Shown here: one piece after another, positions 5,452-6,143 of the stretch | How positions within the stretch are numbered: the stretch's first letter is position 1 | How the letters are laid out: each line of letters opens with the position of its first letter | Assembly: GCA_910588945.1 (NCBI GenBank) | Contig: CAJUSF010000030.1 | Span: 1 to 6,143, forward strand | Reading direction: 5' to 3' | DNA from: an uncultured Eggerthellaceae bacterium | GTDB lineage: Bacteria > Actinomycetota > Coriobacteriia > Coriobacteriales > Eggerthellaceae | Length of the DNA: 6,143 nt | Made by a program: the position numbers and the translations under genes | The notes under the pieces: model-generated | Database searches by the model: none | What the model was told of the DNA's origin: nothing | Seen by the model: only the letters and a program-made list of their open reading frames with translations

Positions 5452-5699
5452 TCGCGTCGCTTGAGGCGGCGCAAGCGCCGGAAAGTACCGGCGGGCACCT
5501 TGAGAACCGGACGCTGCAAGCCTTGGAAGCCCCAAGGCAGATCAAGCAGCAGACGACGAATACAACACATGAACGACCTGTAAGCGCACCTCATCAGAGG
5601 GGCGCATACAAGACGAGGTTCAATTCACGATGAGCCTCGTCGATTGCTTTGAGAAACAAGTGAATCGGTCGGATAACACAAGCTTATCCGAACCGGGTT
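5452..5699 (+). other. 16S rRNA leader with hairpins and boxA-like antitermination sites
   Basis: This ~250-nt stretch between the promoter and the 16S gene holds no gene. It contains several clean hairpins: GCCGG/CCGGC around 5477-5492; GCCTTGG (5520-5526) with CCAAGGC (5532-5538); GCGC-A-CCTC/GAGG-G-GCGC (5584-5605, tetraloop ATCA); GACGAGG (5612-5618) with CCTCGTC (5635-5641); and CGGATAA (5670-5676) with TTATCCG (5684-5690). TGCTTTGAGAAAC at 5645-5657 resembles boxA of rRNA antitermination, and CACCTTGAGAACC near 5496-5508 is a weaker second match. The hairpin just before the 16S may take part in precursor processing. The 100-codon minus-strand frame across this region is not a credible gene. 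Confidence 0.7.

Positions 5700-6143
<444 letters not shown>

Noticed and set aside
5385..5594. Minus-strand 100-codon frame across the rRNA promoter and leader
   Set aside because: It is antisense to the structured rRNA leader and promoter and is rich in Arg and Leu as read from GC-rich hairpins. Only the last 30 codons, outside the rRNA unit, were kept as a low-confidence leader ORF.

Overview
The window joins two unlike pieces of DNA. The right end (about 5417-6143) is the start of a ribosomal RNA operon on the + strand: a near-consensus promoter, a leader of about 250 nt rich in hairpins, and the first ~440 nt of a 16S rRNA gene. My reading of the 16S sequence points to Actinomycetota, most likely class Coriobacteriia (for example the 'cgctttcagcaggg' stretch at the right edge and the 'gaccaacctgcctc' stretch near 5820). 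This is recognition from memory, not a database comparison.

The remaining 5.2 kb (1-5228) is a tightly packed minus-strand operon of eight genes, transcribed away from the rRNA operon. In order of transcription they are: an 85-aa winged-helix-like protein; a 346-aa winged-helix protein resembling plasmid or phage replication initiators; an ArdA antirestriction protein with a long C-terminal extension; an unrecognised acidic 228-aa protein; an unrecognised 243-aa protein with a HEAT-like segment; a 277-aa pentapeptide-repeat protein; a 225-aa protein with a 'T-x-K-Q-x-x-x-I-x-x-L' motif resembling DUF3072; and the start of a membrane-anchored protein cut by the left edge. Junctions between genes are mostly ATGA or TAATG overlaps, so translation is probably coupled. 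ArdA, the replication-type gene pair and the string of unknown small proteins indicate accessory, mobile DNA (plasmid or integrative conjugative element), probably the replication and anti-defence part.

The most interesting observation is that four of these otherwise unrelated proteins (ArdA, the 243-aa protein, the pentapeptide-repeat protein and the 225-aa protein) end in the same short module. Its pattern is approximately [VA]-[KR]-x-[IV]-[AG]-x-E-x-x-x-[SA]-[SA]-x-x-[LI], followed by 11-15 residues rich in basic and polar side chains. ArdA's extension carries one copy. A shared terminal tag on unrelated proteins of a mobile-element operon suggests common targeting or docking. One testable idea is that it is a secretion signal delivering DNA mimics and other anti-defence proteins into a recipient during conjugation.

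The ~220 bp between the two divergent units holds two perfect 8-bp inverted repeats with 20-21-nt loops, a possible 30-codon leader ORF overlapping both, and a short dyad over the rRNA -35 box. No tRNA, CRISPR array, insertion sequence, attachment site or convincing terminator was seen.
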